Shown one piece after another: positions 1-7,445 of a stretch of DNA of 64,000 nucleotides. The stretch's first letter is position 1. The number at the start of each line of letters is the position of its first letter. A model generated the notes under the pieces. That model was not told where the DNA came from. It saw only the letters and a list, made by a program, of their open reading frames with translations, and ran no database searches. A program made the position numbers and the translations under genes. Origin of the DNA: Betaproteobacteria bacterium (GTDB lineage: Bacteria > Pseudomonadota > Gammaproteobacteria > Burkholderiales > Rhodocyclaceae); contig JADJXY010000002.1 in NCBI GenBank assembly GCA_016720065.1, positions 633,001 through 697,000 of the forward strand, written 5' to 3'.

Positions 1-1122
1 GTAGATGACGCGGTTGGTGAAATCCACCGGCAGCTTCTCGCCCTTGGCCAGCATGTCGGCGATGCGCTTGTGGGCGGCATCGCGGCCGGTGAGCATTTTG
101 CCGTTGAGGAGCAGCTTCTGGCCGGGCTTCCAGGCAGCGACTTCGGCCTGGGTCAGGGTGTCGAGATTGACGCGGGTGGCGGACTTCAAGTCCGGCGTCC
201 AGGTGACGGCGGGCCAGTCTTCCAGCTTGGGCACTTCCAGCTTGGCGGGGCCGGAGCCGTCCAGGTGGAAGTGGCAGTGGCGGGTGGCGGCGCAGTTGGG
301 CACCAGGGCCACCGGCAGGTTGGCGGCGTGGCAGGGGTAATCGAGCACCTTGACGTCGAGCACCGTGGTCAGGCCGCCCAGGCCCTGGGCGCCGACGCCC
401 AGGGCATTGACCTTCTCGTACAGTTCCAGGCGCAGCTCCTCGGCGCGGTTCTTGGGGCCGCGGGCCTTCAGTTCATGGATATCCACCGGCGCCATGATGG
501 ATTCCTTGGCCAGCAGCATGGCCTTCTCCGGCGTGCCGCCGATGCCGATGCCGATGATGCCCGGCGGGCACCAGCCGGCGCCCATTTCGGGGATCTTGTG
601 CAGCACCCAGTCCACCAGGTCGTCGGAGGGGTTGAGCATGGCGAACTTGGACTTGGCTTCCGAGCCGCCGCCCTTGGCGGCGCAGATCACTTCCACGTGG
701 TCGCCGGGGACGATTTCGAAATGCACCACGGCCGGGGTGTTGTCCTTGGTGTTCTTGCGGGCGCCGGCGGGGTCGGCCAGCACCGAGGCGCGCAGGGGGT
801 TGTCCGGGTTGGCGTAGGCGCGGCGCACGCCTTCGTTGACCATCTCCTGCACGCTCATGGTGGCGTCGTCCCAGGTGACCTTCATGCCCACCTTGAGGAA
901 GACCATGCCGATGCCGGTGTCCTGACAGATGGGGCGGTGGCCCTCGGCGGCCATGCGCGAATTGGTCAGGATCTGGGCGATGGCGTCCTTGGCGGCGGGG
1001 GATTCTTCCCGGTCGTAGGCCTCGCCCAGGGCCGTGATGTAGTCGAGGGGGTGGTAGTAGCTGATGTACTGGAAGGCATCGGCGACGGACTGGATCAGGT
1101 CTTCCTGGCGAATGGCGGTCAT
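1..1122 (-). CDS. Class I fumarate hydratase (C-terminus off the window)
   Basis: This is an iron-sulfur (class I, heat-labile) fumarase that interconverts fumarate and malate in the TCA cycle in the cytosol. The reverse strand is open from an ATG at 1122 to the window edge, giving 374 residues. An early CQDTGIGMVFLK motif and a later VPNCAATRHCHFHLDG motif supply cysteines expected to ligand the 4Fe-4S cluster, and an internal GIGIGGTPEKAMLLAKE stretch is typical of the alpha-type domain. About a quarter of the usual ~500-residue protein is missing. The gene starts 14 bp after the stop of the UPF0114 gene, so the two are probably co-transcribed. The alternative, an L(+)-tartrate dehydratase-type enzyme, is less likely because the two domains are fused. 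Confidence 0.93.
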   Translation of the reverse strand, partial: MTAIRQEDLIQSVADAFQYISYYHPLDYITALGEAYDREESPAAKDAIAQILTNSRMAAEGHRPICQDTGIGMVFLKVGMKVTWDDATMSVQEMVNEGVRRAYANPDNPLRASVLADPAGARKNTKDNTPAVVHFEIVPGDHVEVICAAKGGGSEAKSKFAMLNPSDDLVDWVLHKIPEMGAGWCPPGIIGIGIGGTPEKAMLLAKESIMAPVDIHELKARGPKNRAEELRLELYEKVNALGVGAQGLGGLTTVLDVKVLDYPCHAANLPVALVPNCAATRHCHFHLDGSGPAKLEVPKLEDWPAVTWTPDLKSATRVNLDTLTQAEVAAWKPGQKLLLNGKMLTGRDAAHKRIADMLAKGEKLPVDFTNRVIY

Positions 1123-1136
1123 GGCAGGCTTCCGAA

Positions 1137-1658
1137 CTAGTGGGACTGGTGTTGCAGGGTGAGCGTCTGGGTCATGATCTTGTCGGTGAGGGCGATCATG
1201 AGGGCGGAAACCAGGAAAAGGGCGTGGATGAGGGCCTGCCAGAGGATGACCCGATCGTCGATCTGGGCGGCGTTGATGAAGGTCTTCAGGAGGTGAATGG
1301 AGGAAATGCCGATCAGGGCCGTCGCCAGCTTGACCTTGAGCACCCCCGCATTGACGTGGGAAAGCCATTCCGGCTGATCGGGGTGGCCTTCCAGGTCGAG
1401 ACGGGAAACGAAGGTTTCGTAGCCCCCGACGATGACCATCACCAGCAGATTGGCGATCATGACGACGTCAATGAGGCCGAGGACGATCAGCATGACCTCG
1501 TTTTCTGAGAGACTGCCCGCCTTGCTGACCAAATGGATCAGTTCGTGCATGAACTGATATACGTAGACGCCCTGGGCTGCGATCAATCCGAGGTACAGGG
1601 GGGCCTGGAGCCAGCGGCTCCAAAAAATGAACCCTTCGAGTCTGGCGACGATTTTCAT
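1137..1658 (-). CDS. UPF0114 family inner-membrane protein (YqhA-like)
   Basis: The 173-residue protein matches the UPF0114/YqhA family (about 165-180 residues). It begins with a short amphipathic segment containing FIFWSRWLQAPLYLGL and has about four hydrophobic segments: near residues 15-35, 55-80, 108-130 and 135-158. The conserved VMIANLLVMVIVGGYETFVS segment is present. The function of the family is not established. Its ATG at 1658 faces acs divergently across a 283-bp intergenic region, and it lies 14 bp upstream of the fumarase gene on the same strand. No strong Shine-Dalgarno sequence is visible. Confidence 0.9.
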   Translation of the reverse strand: MKIVARLEGFIFWSRWLQAPLYLGLIAAQGVYVYQFMHELIHLVSKAGSLSENEVMLIVLGLIDVVMIANLLVMVIVGGYETFVSRLDLEGHPDQPEWLSHVNAGVLKVKLATALIGISSIHLLKTFINAAQIDDRVILWQALIHALFLVSALMIALTDKIMTQTLTLQHQSH

Positions 1659-1754
1659 GGTTTGCGGAGCTGGGGAAAAGCGGGCATCTTAACACGCGGC
1701 CCTTGCCCGCCGGAGTCGCCGGAACGCCCTAATGCTGCGGCGCAGCGTGCTTTC

Positions 1755-1786
1755 GTAAGCCGGTTGTAAGAAACTGCCCGTCTAAT
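1755..1786 (+). promoter_or_regulatory. Probable acs promoter with tandem GTAAG activator half-sites
   Basis: GTAAGCCGGTTGTAAG occupies 1755-1770, that is two GTAAG half-sites exactly 11 bp apart. TCTAAT, a 5/6 match to a sigma-70 -10 box, follows 10 bp later at 1781-1786. No good -35 hexamer is seen, so the half-sites would take its place, as in promoters activated by OmpR/PhoB-type regulators (inference). A nearly identical 16-bp element occurs at 15831-15846. The implied leader to the acs ATG is about 150 nt and contains a small hairpin (CAGGCC/GGCCTG, 1862-1877) and a run of ten T at 1906-1915. Confidence 0.5.
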
Positions 1787-1941
1787 GCCGCGCAGCCCAG
1801 AAAAACAGGCGTTCTTGCAGGGGTCCCCGATCACAGCGACGAGCGCAGCATTCCCGCATTGCAGGCCGGGGGGCCTGTAATCCGTTTTCTCGTGTCTTTC
1901 TAACGTTTTTTTTTTGGCCTAATTTCGCAGAGGAGAAGCAG

Positions 1942-3912
1942 ATGTCCAATGAATCCGTGCAGGTTTACTACCCGTCCGATGAAATCGTCAAAAACGCGGC
2001 GGTTTCCGGGATGGACGCCTACAAGGCGCTGTGCGCGGAGGCCGAGGCCGATTACGAAGGGTTCTGGGCCAAGCGCGCCCGCGAATTCCTCACCTGGAAG
2101 CAACCCTTCAACCAGGTGCTCGATCAGTCCAACGCTCCCTTCTACAAGTGGTTTGCCGACGGCAAGCTGAATGCCTCCTACAACTGTCTCGACCGCAACG
2201 TCGAGAACGGCCTGGGCGACAAGGTCGCCATCATCTTCGAAGCCGACAGCGGTGAAGTGACCAAGGTCACCTACAAGGAACTGCTGGTCAAGGTCTGCAA
2301 GATGGCCAACCTGCTGAAGTCCAAGGGCGTCAAGAAGGGTGACCGCGTCGTCATCTACCTGCCCATGACCATCGAAGGCATCGTCGCCATGCAGGCCTGC
2401 GCCCGCATCGGTGCCACCCACTCCATCGTCTTCGGCGGCTTCTCCGCCCAGTCCCTGCGCGATCGCATCAACGATGCCGGCGCCGTCATGCTCATTACCT
2501 CCGACGGCCAGTTCCGCGGCGGCAAGGCCATTCCCCTGAAGCCCATCGCCGACGAAGCCTTCACCATGGGCGGCTGCGAATCGGTCAAGAACGTCATCGT
2601 CTTCAAGCGCACGGGTGGCGACTGCGCCATGACCGCCGGCCGCGACAGCTGGCTGCACGAGGGTCTGGAAGGCCAGGCCGAAACCTGCGAACCCGAGTGG
2701 GTCGAGGCCGATCATCCGCTCTTCCTCCTCTACACCTCCGGTTCCACCGGCAAGCCCAAGGGCGTCGTGCATTGCACCGGCGGCTACCTGCTGCACGCCG
2801 TGCTGACCATGAAGTGGACCTTCGACATCAAGCCCAGCGACACCTTCTGGTGTACCGCCGACATCGGCTGGGTCACGGGCCACACCTACATCACCTACGG
2901 TCCCCTGGCCTGTGGCGTGACCGAAGTGGTCTTCGAAGGCGTTCCCACTTACCCGGATGCCGGCCGCTTCTGGAAGATGATCCAGGACCACGGCGTCACC
3001 GTGTTCTACACCGCTCCGACCGCCATCCGTTCGCTCATCAAGGCCTCCGACGCCAACGCGGCCGTCCATCCCAAGAGCTACAACCTGTCCACCCTGCGCA
3101 TCCTGGGTTCCGTCGGCGAGCCGATCAACCCGGCGGCCTGGGAGTGGTACTACCAGAACGTCGGCGGCAGCCGCTGCCCCATCGTCGATACCTTCTGGCA
3201 GACCGAAACCGGCGGCCACATGATCACCCCGCTGCCGGGCGCCACGCCGCTGGTTCCGGGCTCCTGCACCCTGCCTTTCCCCGGCATCCAGTTCGCCGTG
3301 GTGGACGAAACCGGTTCCGAACTGCCTTGGGGCCAGGGCGGCATCCTGGTGTGCAAGAAGCCGTGGCCGTCCATGATCCGCACCATCTGGGGCGATCCGG
3401 ACCGCTTCGTCAAGTCCTACTACCCCGCCGATTTCCAGGGCAAGCTGTACCTGGCCGGCGACGGCGCCATCCGCGACGCCAACAACGGCTACTTCACCAT
3501 CACCGGCCGTATCGACGACGTGCTGAACGTTTCCGGTCACCGCATGGGCACCATGGAAATCGAATCCGCCCTGGTGGCCAACCCGCTGGTGGCTGAAGCC
3601 GCCGTCGTGGGTCGTCCCGACGACCTGACCGGTGAAGCCATCGTCGCCTTCGTGGTGCTGAAGGGTGCCCGTCCGGCCGACGCCGATGCCGCCAAGAAGA
3701 TCGCCAAGGAGCTTTCCGACTGGGTGGGCAAGGAAATCGGTCCCATCGCCAAGCCCAAGGACATCCGCTTCGGCGACAACCTGCCCAAGACCCGTTCGGG
3801 CAAGATCATGCGTCGTCTGCTGCGTGGTCTGGCCAAGGGTGAGGAACTCACGCAGGACACCTCCACCCTGGAAAACCCGGCCATCCTCGAGCAACTCAAG
3901 AACTCGATCTGA
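1942..3912 (+). CDS. acs: Acetyl-CoA synthetase (AMP-forming)
   Basis: This cytosolic enzyme activates acetate to acetyl-CoA through acetyl-AMP, the high-affinity acetate-scavenging route. At 656 residues it has the usual Acs length. Visible family motifs are the P-loop YTSGSTGKPKGVVH, the acyl-pocket region WVTGHTYITYGPL, the adenylate-binding DTFWQTETGGHM, the hinge DDVLNVSGHRMGTMEIESAL and the C-terminal PKTRSGKIMRRLLR. Lys621 in that last motif is the residue that is reversibly acetylated by Pat-type enzymes in characterised homologues. The ATG at 1942 follows GAGGAGAAG at good spacing. The gene is followed by a terminator and then by a symporter-kinase operon, the same association seen with CrbS/CrbR control of acs in Vibrio and Pseudomonas. 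Confidence 0.98.
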   Translation: MSNESVQVYYPSDEIVKNAAVSGMDAYKALCAEAEADYEGFWAKRAREFLTWKQPFNQVLDQSNAPFYKWFADGKLNASYNCLDRNVENGLGDKVAIIFEADSGEVTKVTYKELLVKVCKMANLLKSKGVKKGDRVVIYLPMTIEGIVAMQACARIGATHSIVFGGFSAQSLRDRINDAGAVMLITSDGQFRGGKAIPLKPIADEAFTMGGCESVKNVIVFKRTGGDCAMTAGRDSWLHEGLEGQAETCEPEWVEADHPLFLLYTSGSTGKPKGVVHCTGGYLLHAVLTMKWTFDIKPSDTFWCTADIGWVTGHTYITYGPLACGVTEVVFEGVPTYPDAGRFWKMIQDHGVTVFYTAPTAIRSLIKASDANAAVHPKSYNLSTLRILGSVGEPINPAAWEWYYQNVGGSRCPIVDTFWQTETGGHMITPLPGATPLVPGSCTLPFPGIQFAVVDETGSELPWGQGGILVCKKPWPSMIRTIWGDPDRFVKSYYPADFQGKLYLAGDGAIRDANNGYFTITGRIDDVLNVSGHRMGTMEIESALVANPLVAEAAVVGRPDDLTGEAIVAFVVLKGARPADADAAKKIAKELSDWVGKEIGPIAKPKDIRFGDNLPKTRSGKIMRRLLRGLAKGEELTQDTSTLENPAILEQLKNSI

Positions 3913-3923
3913 TGGACCGGGAT

Positions 3924-3947
3924 CCGGGCCGGGGCAACCCGGCCCGG
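3924..3947 (+). other. GC-rich stem-loop just after acs
   Basis: CCGGGCCGGG (3924-3933) pairs perfectly with CCCGGCCCGG (3938-3947) around a GCAA tetraloop, starting 11 nt after the acs stop codon. No T-tract follows, so it is more likely an mRNA 3'-stabilising or pausing hairpin than a terminator. Confidence 0.5.
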
Positions 3948-4019
3948 TCCAGGGTTGCAGGAAGCGGACCCGCCCTCTTGCCTGGGTGGGCCGCCAAACA
4001 AATAAGGCAGGGAGGAGAC

Positions 4020-4121
4020 ATGGTCGCCCACTTGGTGACCGCGAAGGCGGGGAGCGATATCCGCTGGAGAACGGCTGACACGCGGTGCGTGTTGGCCGTT
4101 TTTGTTTGGGGGTTACGCTAA
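4020..4121 (+). CDS. Possible 33-residue leader peptide
   Basis: An ATG at 4020 follows a strong Shine-Dalgarno (GGGAGGAG) and opens a 33-codon frame. It ends at TAA 4119-4121, whose last base is the first base of the next gene's ATG (TAATG). The frame runs straight through the terminator hairpin at 4071-4107, so translating ribosomes would be expected to melt it. The peptide has no recognisable domain. It may be a real leader that couples translation to read-through, or a chance frame. I have no homologues to support it, and only the ribosome-binding site and the overlap geometry argue for it. Confidence 0.3.
   Translation: MVAHLVTAKAGSDIRWRTADTRCVLAVFVWGLR
4071..4107 (+). terminator. Intrinsic terminator between acs and the sensor operon
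   Basis: ACGGC (4071-4075) pairs with GCCGT (4095-4099), and ACACGC (4078-4083) with GCGTGT (4087-4092). A two-base internal mismatch and a GGT loop complete the hairpin, which is followed by TTTTTGTTT. A second hairpin, GGTCGCC/GGTGACC at 4022-4040, precedes it, so the 4010-4110 stretch could form a structured leader. Confidence 0.65.
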
Positions 4122-4315
4122 TGCGGCAAACGTCGACCATCCGTCAGCGGCTGGCGGGGATCGGCCTCGTGGGGCTTCCGCTGCTCAGCTTTCCCCTGGT
4201 CTCCTTGCCGGAGGGGGAAATCGCCGGCCTGCCTGCGACCTACTGTTACCTCTTCGGGGTCTGGATCGCCTTGATTGCGCTGGCCGCCTGGGTTTCCGAG
4301 AAGCGGGGACGCTGA
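4121..4315 (+). CDS. Small two-helix membrane protein upstream of symporter-kinase
   Basis: This 64-residue protein has two hydrophobic helices, roughly residues 11-30 and 40-58, and a basic C-terminus (SEKRGR). I chose the ATG at 4121; an in-frame GTG at 4085 would add 12 residues that lie in the terminator. Its stop shares one base with the ATG of the symporter-kinase (TGATG), so the two are translationally coupled. Small membrane proteins in this position are known in front of CbrA-type symporter-kinases (CbrX in Pseudomonas) and resemble the DUF3311-type partners of sodium/solute symporters. A role as a small subunit of the sensor is inferred from position only. Confidence 0.7.
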   Translation: MRQTSTIRQRLAGIGLVGLPLLSFPLVSLPEGEIAGLPATYCYLFGVWIALIALAAWVSEKRGR

Positions 4316-7032
4316 TGCTTTCCGGCTGGCTGGTCAGCGCGGTTGCCGTGGCCTACCTGGGCTTGCTCTTCGCCGTGGCGCGCTTTGGCGATGCCCGGGC
4401 CGACGCGGGTCGTTCCATCATCACGGCCAATGTCTATGCCCTGTCCCTGGCTGTCTATTGCACATCCTGGACCTTCTACGGCAGCGTCGGCCGGGCGACT
4501 TCCGGCGGGCTTTCCTTCCTGACCATCTACCTCGGTCCGACCCTGGTCCTGCTCTTCGGTACGGTCATCGCCAAGATGATCCGCATCGGCAAGGCCCAAC
4601 GCATTACCTCCATCGCCGATTTCATCGCCTCGCGCTACGGCAAGAGCCAGTTTCTCGCCGGTCTGGTGACCGTCATCGCCGTTATCGGGGTTATCCCTTA
4701 TATTGCACTGCAACTAAAAGCCGTGTCGGCGAGCTTCGACATCGTCTTTGCCACCCCCATCGGCAAAGGGGCGACAGGCTGGGCGGACTCCACCCTGGCC
4801 ATCGCGGCGGTGATGGCCGTCTTCACCATCCTCTTCGGCACGCGCCACCTGGACGCCACGGAGCGCCACGAGGGTATGGTCGCCGCGGTGGCCTTCGAGT
4901 CCGTGGTCAAGCTGGTCGCTTTCATGGCCGTGGGGGTCTTCGTGAGCTACAGCCTCTTCGACGGTCTGGGGGACATCTTTCAGCGGGCCGCGGCGTCGCC
5001 GGAGCTGGTCAAGCTCCTCACTCTCGACCCGGCACGGGCCGGAAATTGGCTCTCGCTCATCATTCTTTCCGGCCTTGCCATCCTGTTGCTGCCCCGCCAG
5101 TTCCAGATCGCCGTCGTGGAGAATGTGGACGAAAGCCATCTGCGGCGGGCGGTCTGGCTCTTTCCGCTCTACCTCCTGCTCATCAATATCTTCGTCCTGC
5201 CCCTGGCCCTGGGGGGCATGCTGCATTTTGGCGGCGCCGGGGATGCGGATACCTTCGTCCTGACCCTGCCCCTGTCGCAGGGGGCGACGGGTCTGGCGCT
5301 CCTGGCCTTCATCGGCGGCCTCTCGGCGGCCACCGGCATGGTCATCGTCGAAACCATCGCCCTGTCCACCATGGTCTGCAACGACCTCGTCATGCCCTGG
5401 CTGCTGCGCTCCGCCTGGTTCGCCCAGCGCGCGCGGCGCGACATGTCGGGCCTTCTTCTGGGGATTCGCCGCTGGGCCATCGCCCTCATCCTGTTTCTGG
5501 GTTACGCCTATTTCCGCGCGGCGGGGGAGGCCTATGCCCTGGTGGCCATCGGCCTCATCTCCTTCGCTGCCGTGGCCCAGTTTGCGCCGGCGCTGTTCGG
5601 GGGCATGTACTGGAAGGCCGGCAACCGCGCGGGCGCCGTCGCCGGACTGCTGGGGGGGTTTGCCCTGTGGCTGTACACCCTGCTGCTGCCCTCCTTCGCC
5701 AAGTCGGGCTGGATCGGCAGGGAATTTCTCGACGCGGGACCGGCCGGCATTGTCGCCCTCAAGCCCCAGGCGCTTTTCGGGCTCACCGGTCTGGACGAGA
5801 TTTCCCACTGTCTCTTCTGGAGCCTGCTGGTCAACGCCGGACTCTACGTGGCGCTCTCCCTGGCCACCCGGCCGCGGGCCGCCGAGGTGGCCCAGGCCGA
5901 GCGCTTCGTCGATGCCCTGGTCCGGGGAGAGGGGGCCACCCGGGCCAGTCTGTGGCGGGGCAGTGCGTCGGCCGGGGAACTGGTGGGGCTGCTCGAGCGA
6001 TTCCTGGGGCCGGCCCGGGCCCGCCAGCAACTGGGAGCCTATGCCAGGCGGCGGAAAGCGGATGACTGGCGGGCGCTTCCCGCGGATGCCGATTTCGTCC
6101 TTTTCGCGGAGACTCAGCTTGCCGGCGCCATCGGGTCGGCCAGCGCACGGGTGATGGTGGCTTCGGTCGTCCAGGAAGAGGAACTGGGCCTCGACGAAGT
6201 ACTGGGCATCCTGGACGAAGCCACCCAGGTGCGCGCCCACAGCCGCGAACTCGAGGTCAAGTCCAAGGCTCTGGAGGCGGCCACCGCCGAGTTGCGCGAG
6301 GCCAACGAGCGCCTGCGCGAACTCGATCGCATGAAGGACGATTTCATCTCCACCGTCACCCATGAACTGCGTACGCCTCTGACCTCGATCCGTGCCCTGT
6401 CGGAACTGTTGCTGGACGATCCCTGCATCGAACTCGCCGAGCGCAAGCGATTTTTCGGCATCATGGTCACCGAGGCCGAACGCCTGACCCGCCTCATCAA
6501 CCAGATTCTCGACATGGCCAAACTGGAGTCGGGGAGGGCCGAGTGGGTCACGGGCGAGGTGGATCTCGCCGAAGTCATCCGGGATTCCCTGGGCTCGGTC
6601 GATCAGCTCTTCCGTGGCAAAGGCGTGGCGGTCAGCGTCGATCTGCCGGAGGCGGGGCCGGTCATCCAGGCGGACCGGGACCGTCTGGTCCAGGTCATGA
6701 TCAATCTGCTGTCCAACGCGGTGAAATTCGTTCCGGTCAGTGGCGGCCAGGTGGCCGTCGCGCTGCGGCAGGGGCCGCAAGAGCTGAGGGTCAGCGTCGA
6801 GGATAACGGTCCCGGGCTGCGGCCGGAAGAGCTCGAAGTCATCTTCGAAAAATTCCGCCAGGGAGGCAACACCTTGACCGATAAACCCCAGGGAACGGGG
6901 CTGGGCTTGCCCATCAGCCGCCAGATCGTGGAATACTTTGGTGGACGCCTGTGGGCCGAAAGCGAACCCGGGCGCGGCGCGCGCTTCGTCTTTACCCTGC
7001 CGCTGCGCGCGCCGGAAAAACAGCAGCATTAG
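4315..7032 (+). CDS. Sodium/solute symporter-histidine kinase fusion (CrbS/CbrA-like)
   Basis: The 905-residue protein joins an N-terminal sodium/solute symporter domain (about residues 1-560, roughly 13 membrane helices, starting MLSGWLVSAVAVAYLGLL) to a cytoplasmic kinase. A coiled-coil linker near residues 635-675 leads to the H-box FISTVTHELRTPL with phospho-acceptor His683. An N-box (MINLLSNAVKFV), a G1 box (VEDNGPGLRPEE) and a G2 box (GTGLGLPISRQIVEYFGG) follow. In CrbS/CbrA proteins the symporter half senses or moves the substrate and the kinase signals to a response regulator controlling acs or carbon use. Position next to acs supports an acetate-related signal. The receiver partner is encoded 12 bp downstream. 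Confidence 0.93.
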   Translation: MLSGWLVSAVAVAYLGLLFAVARFGDARADAGRSIITANVYALSLAVYCTSWTFYGSVGRATSGGLSFLTIYLGPTLVLLFGTVIAKMIRIGKAQRITSIADFIASRYGKSQFLAGLVTVIAVIGVIPYIALQLKAVSASFDIVFATPIGKGATGWADSTLAIAAVMAVFTILFGTRHLDATERHEGMVAAVAFESVVKLVAFMAVGVFVSYSLFDGLGDIFQRAAASPELVKLLTLDPARAGNWLSLIILSGLAILLLPRQFQIAVVENVDESHLRRAVWLFPLYLLLINIFVLPLALGGMLHFGGAGDADTFVLTLPLSQGATGLALLAFIGGLSAATGMVIVETIALSTMVCNDLVMPWLLRSAWFAQRARRDMSGLLLGIRRWAIALILFLGYAYFRAAGEAYALVAIGLISFAAVAQFAPALFGGMYWKAGNRAGAVAGLLGGFALWLYTLLLPSFAKSGWIGREFLDAGPAGIVALKPQALFGLTGLDEISHCLFWSLLVNAGLYVALSLATRPRAAEVAQAERFVDALVRGEGATRASLWRGSASAGELVGLLERFLGPARARQQLGAYARRRKADDWRALPADADFVLFAETQLAGAIGSASARVMVASVVQEEELGLDEVLGILDEATQVRAHSRELEVKSKALEAATAELREANERLRELDRMKDDFISTVTHELRTPLTSIRALSELLLDDPCIELAERKRFFGIMVTEAERLTRLINQILDMAKLESGRAEWVTGEVDLAEVIRDSLGSVDQLFRGKGVAVSVDLPEAGPVIQADRDRLVQVMINLLSNAVKFVPVSGGQVAVALRQGPQELRVSVEDNGPGLRPEELEVIFEKFRQGGNTLTDKPQGTGLGLPISRQIVEYFGGRLWAESEPGRGARFVFTLPLRAPEKQQH

Positions 7033-7044
7033 GGAGGAGTGACC

Positions 7045-7413
7045 ATGGCGAAGAAAATCCTGATCGTGGACGATGAACCGAACATCGTCATTTCCCTGGA
7101 ATTTCTCATGAAAAAGGAAGGCTTCGAGGTCGCCGTGGCCGCCGATGGCGAGGAAGGACTCGCCCGGGTGGCGAATTTCCGCCCCGACCTGGTGCTGCTC
7201 GACGTCATGATGCCCAAGAAGTCGGGCTTTGAGGTCTGCGAGGCCATTCGTTCCAACCCGGACAATGCCGGTATCCAGGTAGTCATGCTGACCGCCAAGG
7301 GCCGCGATACCGAGGTCGCCAAGGGTCTGGCCCTGGGCGCCGACGCCTACGTGACCAAGCCCTTCTCGACCAAGGAACTGCTGGCCAAGGTCAAGGCCAT
7401 GCTGGCCGCGTAG
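7045..7413 (+). CDS. Receiver-only (CheY-like) response regulator
   Basis: This 122-residue protein is a single REC domain. It has the acidic pair in IVDDEPN, phospho-acceptor Asp53 in LLDVMMPKKSG, the switch Thr in VMLTAKGRDTE and Lys105 in VTKPFSTKEL. I chose ATG 7045, correctly spaced from GGGAGGAG, over the in-frame GTG at 7039. There is no DNA-binding domain, unlike the LuxR-type CrbR partner known for CrbS kinases. Its output must therefore go through protein contacts or a phosphorelay, possibly to the proteins encoded just downstream. It lies in an operon between the kinase and the exonuclease fusion. Confidence 0.9.
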   Translation: MAKKILIVDDEPNIVISLEFLMKKEGFEVAVAADGEEGLARVANFRPDLVLLDVMMPKKSGFEVCEAIRSNPDNAGIQVVMLTAKGRDTEVAKGLALGADAYVTKPFSTKELLAKVKAMLAA

Positions 7414-7445
7414 GTTTCCCAAGGTCGCCTTCCCAAGGATTCTCC

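Noticed and set aside
1906..1915. Run of ten T as a terminator upstream of acs
   Set aside because: The nearest hairpin ends 28 bp earlier, and acs follows directly with a good ribosome-binding site.
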